A model generated the notes under the pieces. It was not told the DNA's origin. It saw only the letters and a list, made by a program, of their open reading frames with translations, and did not search any database. A DNA stretch of 64,000 nt from Corylus avellana (lineage: Eukaryota > Streptophyta > Magnoliopsida > Fagales > Betulaceae): NCBI RefSeq assembly GCF_901000735.1, contig NC_081543.1, forward strand, positions 12,907,369 through 12,971,368. The letters run 5' to 3'. Made by a program: the position numbers and the translations under genes. Shown one piece after another: positions 59,161 to 64,000 of the stretch (within the stretch, counting starts at the first letter, position 1; every line of letters starts with the position of its first letter).

Positions 59161-61978
59161 ATTTTTTTTTTCTTTGTAGAAATAAAAAATTAATGAATAA
59201 TATTAAAATAATATTTCAGCATATTCTAATCTTTATTAATTAACATAAAAAAAGAAAGTTAGACTAATGTTTTTTTTTTCTTTTCTTGACTCTTTCTTAT
59301 TTTTGTGGGTTTGGGAAGGAATTGTAATGGCACATCTTTGAGTTGCAATGATTTGATTTTGTAGTTATGGTAACAAGATTAATGGAAATTTGGGTTTATG
59401 TAATTCTAATATGCAATTTGACAATTATGGTAATTTTTCATTTTTTTATTTTTATTTTTATTTTGTTTAAATATGAGATTGTGGTGTGTTTGGGGGAGGA
59501 TCTTCCAAATATTGGATTTGTGGTGATGCCAACTAGTTTGAGTCATTGAGTGTATGATTGATTAGGTTGTGGTGTTAGTTAAAAGAATCTTTTAGTGTTA
59601 ACTTCCTCATAATGCATTCAATTTATAAATGATATGAATTTTGGTCCCACTTGCATGTGGATATGAATGTACTTTGGAGAGTTTTTGCATAAAAGTAGCT
59701 ACCTGAATAAGTGCCAAAAGAACACAATGCTTTTTTTAAATGTCTGATCTCTAAAGGTATGTTTGATAACGTGTTTTGGATGGTGTTTTTTGTTTTTGGT
59801 TTGAAAAGTGTTTTGATTTGACATACAGGTAAAAAAATTGTTTTGTTTTTGCATTTAAGAAATGTTTTGTGTTTTGAATTGTTTGCCAATCTATTATATT
59901 GAGAATAGAAAACATAAACCTTAACAGTTACATCATTTTGATTGGTTACTTAAAACACGTCAAAAAAAAAAAAAAGTATTAGTTACTTAAAAGACGTCAC
60001 ATTTGTGAAAATTTACTGTGAAGAGTAACATTATTCATGTTTAAAATGAAGAAATTATGCAGAAATGGAAACCAAAAACACTTGGATGAGGTTTCTTGAA
60101 GTATGGTAGAAGAGATTGAGATTTGATTCAATTAAGTTTCCATAAACAAAAAGCTTTCACAAATTGATCTTTTAGCTTAAATTTGAACTAGCAGATGAAC
60201 TGAGACCATGACCAACATATTGTTTAAAACATTAAATTCTTTGTATCTTAGCTAATAAGACCCAAAATCACTCCAACAAATTCTTTCCAGAATCTTGGGA
60301 AGCAAGGTAATGCTACAATGATTCCTTATATTTAGATAAGTATAACTTCTTTTTTTTTTTTTTCTTTATTAATTTAGAAAGTCTATTAAGAGTGCACATT
60401 AAAAAAGAAGGAATAGCAAAAGTAGAAATGTTTTTTTTTTTAAAAAAAAAAAAATCAAAAAAGGAAAATGGTACAATAGAGGGGTCTTTCTCATTTTTTA
60501 TCCGAAAGAAATGTAGAATAGGAAAGCAGTCGGGAACGCTTCCAAACATGGGATTGGAAGCGGCACATCTAACTACAAATTGTGCACAATAAAATGCATT
60601 ACAAATATAGCAAATAACCAAAAAAAACAAAAAAAAACAACATTCCAATCTTGAAATGCTAGAACAACGTGGCCTTCACTGATGACAGGCAAAATACTCA
60701 TTAGAAAATCTAACAATCATAACTGTGATCGATAATTTTACCATTAGAATATCAAAATGTCGCTTTTTTGATAACTTAGGTATGGGGTACTGAACGATTT
60801 TGTCTGGGTATGTGTTATTAATATGTTTTTATTTTTTTATTTTTTTTAAAAAATTGGTTTAATATGATATAAGTGTAAAAACTGTTTCATATTTTGAGGA
60901 GTGTTTGATATATTTTTTTTTTTTTGGGTAATGTCTTTATCTTAATAGCAGAAAACAAAGTCATTAACAAACCTAGATTGGATTTTAGTGTTAACGAACA
61001 TGGATTGGATTTTAGCTTGAATGTGGGGATGCTGGTCAATGTCACCAAATGGGTTTTATTATTATTATTATTATTACAACGTGATTGTGAATTAAAAAAA
61101 AGGATTAAGCATATCTATTTCTTAAAGCTTGCGAAGTGATATAATAATTTAGTAGATAAAGCAAAGGAGACATCTTTGGAACCATCTGATGATACTTGTT
61201 TTATTCCATGTCTCGAAAGGGTATGGATGCATGAAGGCAATGATGAGCCAGGGTTTATAATTTGAGATTCGTGAACCATTTTTAATTTTTAATTTTTTTT
61301 CTTTTTCCCTACTTCCAAACAAACAAAACTTTGTACGTTATTTAGAATTTTGTGCTTTTTAAATAAACACCAATTAAAAAGAAAAAAAAGGCAAAGTTCT
61401 TTTTATCCATCCAACTACCTTACATGTCAGTAATGCGAGTAATCATCTTTTTTTTTTTTTTTGTTTAATGCTCTTAAAGTTGATGTAGCTTTCAAAATCA
61501 CCATTAGATTAAAATTTAATTAGTATGATTCATCTAAAATTTAATAGTAATTTTAAAAGTTACATTAACTTTAGGAGTATAAAAAGATGGTCTATAGTAT
61601 TACTTATTCAACTGGGTGGGTTCCTCTCAAATTGGTTACTGTTTTCAAAACTCCAAATTCTTTTGTATCCCTTCTATTGAATCGGGCATTTAGCACATTT
61701 TCAGTTATATAATATTAATTAAAAGATTGAATTTATTAATTTGATTTAGATTTTTGGGATGAGTGATGATTAAAGTAGTAGTAAAACAAAAGGTCTTGAG
61801 TTTGAACCTTATTCTACATATTGAAGCCTCACTTATTGATAAGGAATTTGAGCTTACACATGAGAAAAATGCTAAAAAATTAATTAAACAATTAAATTTA
61901 TCATTTTTATTGAGATAAGTGATAATTTAACAATACTATACTAATATTATTTCTTGCTCGTTCAATCTTATACTTAGG
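59161..61978. other. Intergenic region downstream of the Cys-rich gene
   Basis: AT-rich, with homopolymers, a (TTA)n run near 61058-61076 and a MITE family A copy at 61466-61605. The open frames at 60313-60648 and 60924-61139 run through poly-A/poly-T and are not convincing. Confidence 0.5.
61466..61605. mobile_element. MITE family A copy (left end damaged)
   Basis: From TTAATGCTCTTAAAGTTGAT to TCTATAGTATTACTT. The arms TTAAAGTTGATGTAGCTTTC / TTTAAAAGTTACATTAACTT match those of 42667-42847. Confidence 0.6.
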
Positions 61979-62625
61979 TTTTCTGTAATACCCCATTTCA
62001 AAAATATAAACTAAATGTAAGACTAAATATAATATTAATATTAATAGATGCATTACATTTTCACAAAATGATTTATGATATTTATGTAAATGTAATATGT
62101 GTATGAGATGAAATGATTATGTTGAATTAGTATGATCAATGATGAAAATTAATGTGTTTATTTTATGTCTTTGGAGGCCATGCAACACACAATTAATTGG
62201 GGTTTGACCTTATGTGGCAAAGTCGAACGGTTATTAGCCCTAAGTAAAGGAAATTAGGCTGATAGGATAGTAGAAGAGAGAAAATATACGGACAAATCCT
62301 TGCCGAAAGGGAATATGCAGGACGCATAATCTTGCCATGGGGATATACAAAGCCAATTATGTGTAAGTATGATAAACGATAAATTGTTCATAGTTATATG
62401 CTAGCACTAGCTTAATGAGTTGTAGACTAATCATTCCATTTGTAAATATAAATTTACAAAGAAAGAAGAGCAATAGAGCTTTGATCAATTTGTATTAACG
62501 TATTAGATAAAGTTTTAATTTTCTCGCTGCTTAGATCTTTTGGAGATCTTATTTATAATCATTTTCGCTGCATAAATTAAAATTGAGTTAGTTAGTAGCC
62601 TCTTTGAGGGGGGCATTACATTTTC
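61979..62625. mobile_element. Solo LTR, 637 bp, with perfect 5-bp target duplication
   Basis: The LTR at 61984-62620 begins TGTAATACCCC and ends GGGGCATTACA, so the ends are inverted (TGTAAT/ATTACA) with TG...CA. TTTTC flanks it at 61979-61983 and 62621-62625. No primer-binding site follows and no second LTR is present, so it is most likely the product of recombination between the two LTRs of a full element. The strand and family (copia or gypsy) are not determined. Confidence 0.88.
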
Positions 62626-64000
62626 TGTTACCTATCCATTAGGGCAGGAGTGCCCTTTTCCCTTAGGGCATCCGTTACATTCATCACAATTAATACTTAG
62701 ACGCAAATTTCAAAGCTTAATTAATATAGATTGAGAATCTCTAAGTAGATTGGGACCATGGGATCGACAAAAGCAGCAACAGTTTTCTATGCAAATCCAT
62801 GGAACCTTAGCACATGTTCATCCCCATTGACAAGATTCTTCTAATTGAACTTCAAAAGATTAATTTATTCCAAGTAGCATCTTATTTGAAAGCCCTCAAG
62901 CCCTCTCTAAGCTGCCTTTGAATGGTCCATTAACCCTTACTTTAATCCTCTCCAAGTGGGCGTATAAATCTTCTTAGCTATTTATTAATTATTATAATAA
63001 TAGACATTGATTATTCATAACACAGATTCTTAAACACGCAGACCAACGGTAAATCTTCTTCTTCCTAATTATATTTAAGCATTCCTTCAGCTTAGAAGAA
63101 TGCACTTTTGACCCACATAGTGTGATGTTTCCTGAAGTCCCTTTTCAGTGCTATTCGATCTCTAGGGTTAGCATCAAGCTTCTGAGAATAATCTATCTTT
63201 ATTTTTGTGTAAATCTATATTTATCAACTCCCAAAGCAAGCTATATAAAAGGGTAATTATATCCTCCTTTGAGGTAAACCTTCCCTTCTCTTGGGAGAGA
63301 ATGAAGGACCACTTGACTTTATAGGAAGTTGGTACTCCCAATGGTGTTTCAACGTACGTCTCAGTTTTATATTATATATAGTTCATATAGAGTAGTTGGC
63401 GGATTATAAAGGAGCTCATAGAACCTTACATTGGATTTGTACTAGATGAGACTGAGATTATAAGTGATTTTAAAGAGCTCAAATTACAATTTGATTAATT
63501 TTTTTGGATTGATAGCGCAAATGTAACTAATGTTTTCTATGCATCATTAACTCTATGTGGAATGACCTAGCCCTCTACGCTTTTCAATGAATTACTTATT
63601 TATAAAACAAAAGTTTTCACTCCACCGAATAATAAATTAATCAATGGTTTTAGTAATTGGACAAAACTTTCTTCTAAATTGGGTTTGAGAAAATTCTTAT
63701 ACTAATCCATTTATTAAACTAACATATATTCTTAAAACATGTAATTCTCACAATTTTTTTTAAAAATGCATATGAATTTCACATGCTCTAAAAGGTACAT
63801 ATCGGTTTAATAGAGATCCATTGACAAATTTTTTATAATCCAATTTTAAAAGAAAACTTTGATGTGGAATAGGCACTTTGAATATTGAATCTCATTCAAC
63901 ATTTGTGAGAACAAAACCATGGGAAACAAGTGGGGTTAATTTCAATATTGAAATGAGCAGCACCAAATGATTGTTAATTTTAATAATTAATTTTAGTAGG
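62626..64000. other. Intergenic region at the right edge
   Basis: No gene visible. 63415-63560 is a diverged relative of the small LTR at 3328-3466 (CTTACATTGGATTTGTACTA, AGTGATTTTAAAGAGCTC, TTGATAGCGCAAATG-like words). 63650-63870 is dispersed repeat family D. Confidence 0.5.

Noticed and set aside
1..64000. CRISPR arrays, operons, rRNA genes or bacterial-type systems
   Set aside because: Nothing of the kind is visible; gene structure and repeats are those of a plant nuclear genome.

Overview
This is plant nuclear DNA, most likely from a woody eudicot. The species cannot be fixed from sequence alone. The background is very AT-rich, with many homopolymer and (TA)n tracts. The genes carry spliceosomal introns and belong to plant families: a chloroplast RNA-binding protein, a TET8-type tetraspanin, a PLATZ zinc-binding factor and a Cys-rich protein resembling the OCTOPUS/DUF740 N-terminus. 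The rest is intergenic DNA dense in LINE, LTR, TRIM, SINE and MITE remnants.

Layout. 1-3740 is a nested retroelement cluster, including a 5'-truncated LINE that landed inside a short LTR. 4208-4827 (minus) holds the first two exons of a plastid RNA-binding protein; the rest of that gene is not visible. 5495-17745 contains a roughly 6 kb unit twice, once on each side of a 100-N gap; each copy carries one complete two-exon tetraspanin gene, and the two proteins are identical. 17937-24877 contains a second unit twice, again on both sides of a 100-N gap; each copy carries a dead LINE RNase H fragment. 24878-35893 is intergenic, with a complete miniature retrotransposon (TRIM) at 27323-27665. 35894-38002 (minus) is a four-exon PLATZ gene. 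38261-58260 is a roughly 20 kb gene-poor stretch with several MITE families, a tRNA-type SINE with target-site duplication (55341-55482) and a hairpin Mutator-type MITE with target-site duplication (56016-56368). 58513-59160 is a single-exon GC-rich gene. 61979-62625 is a solo LTR with a perfect 5-bp target duplication.

Most important observation. Both large duplications have the same geometry: homology runs exactly up to a 100-base N gap on each side. That is the signature of two contigs whose ends are alternative haplotypes of one locus, placed in tandem by scaffolding. The apparent tandem tetraspanin pair is therefore probably one gene. On the same reading, the copies give a free haplotype comparison, including a clean filled/empty site for a 161-bp MITE.

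I found no operon-like or defence-like system and no convincing novel multigene system. The genes here look functionally unrelated to one another. The value of the window lies in the assembly artefact and in the well-preserved mobile-element footprints.
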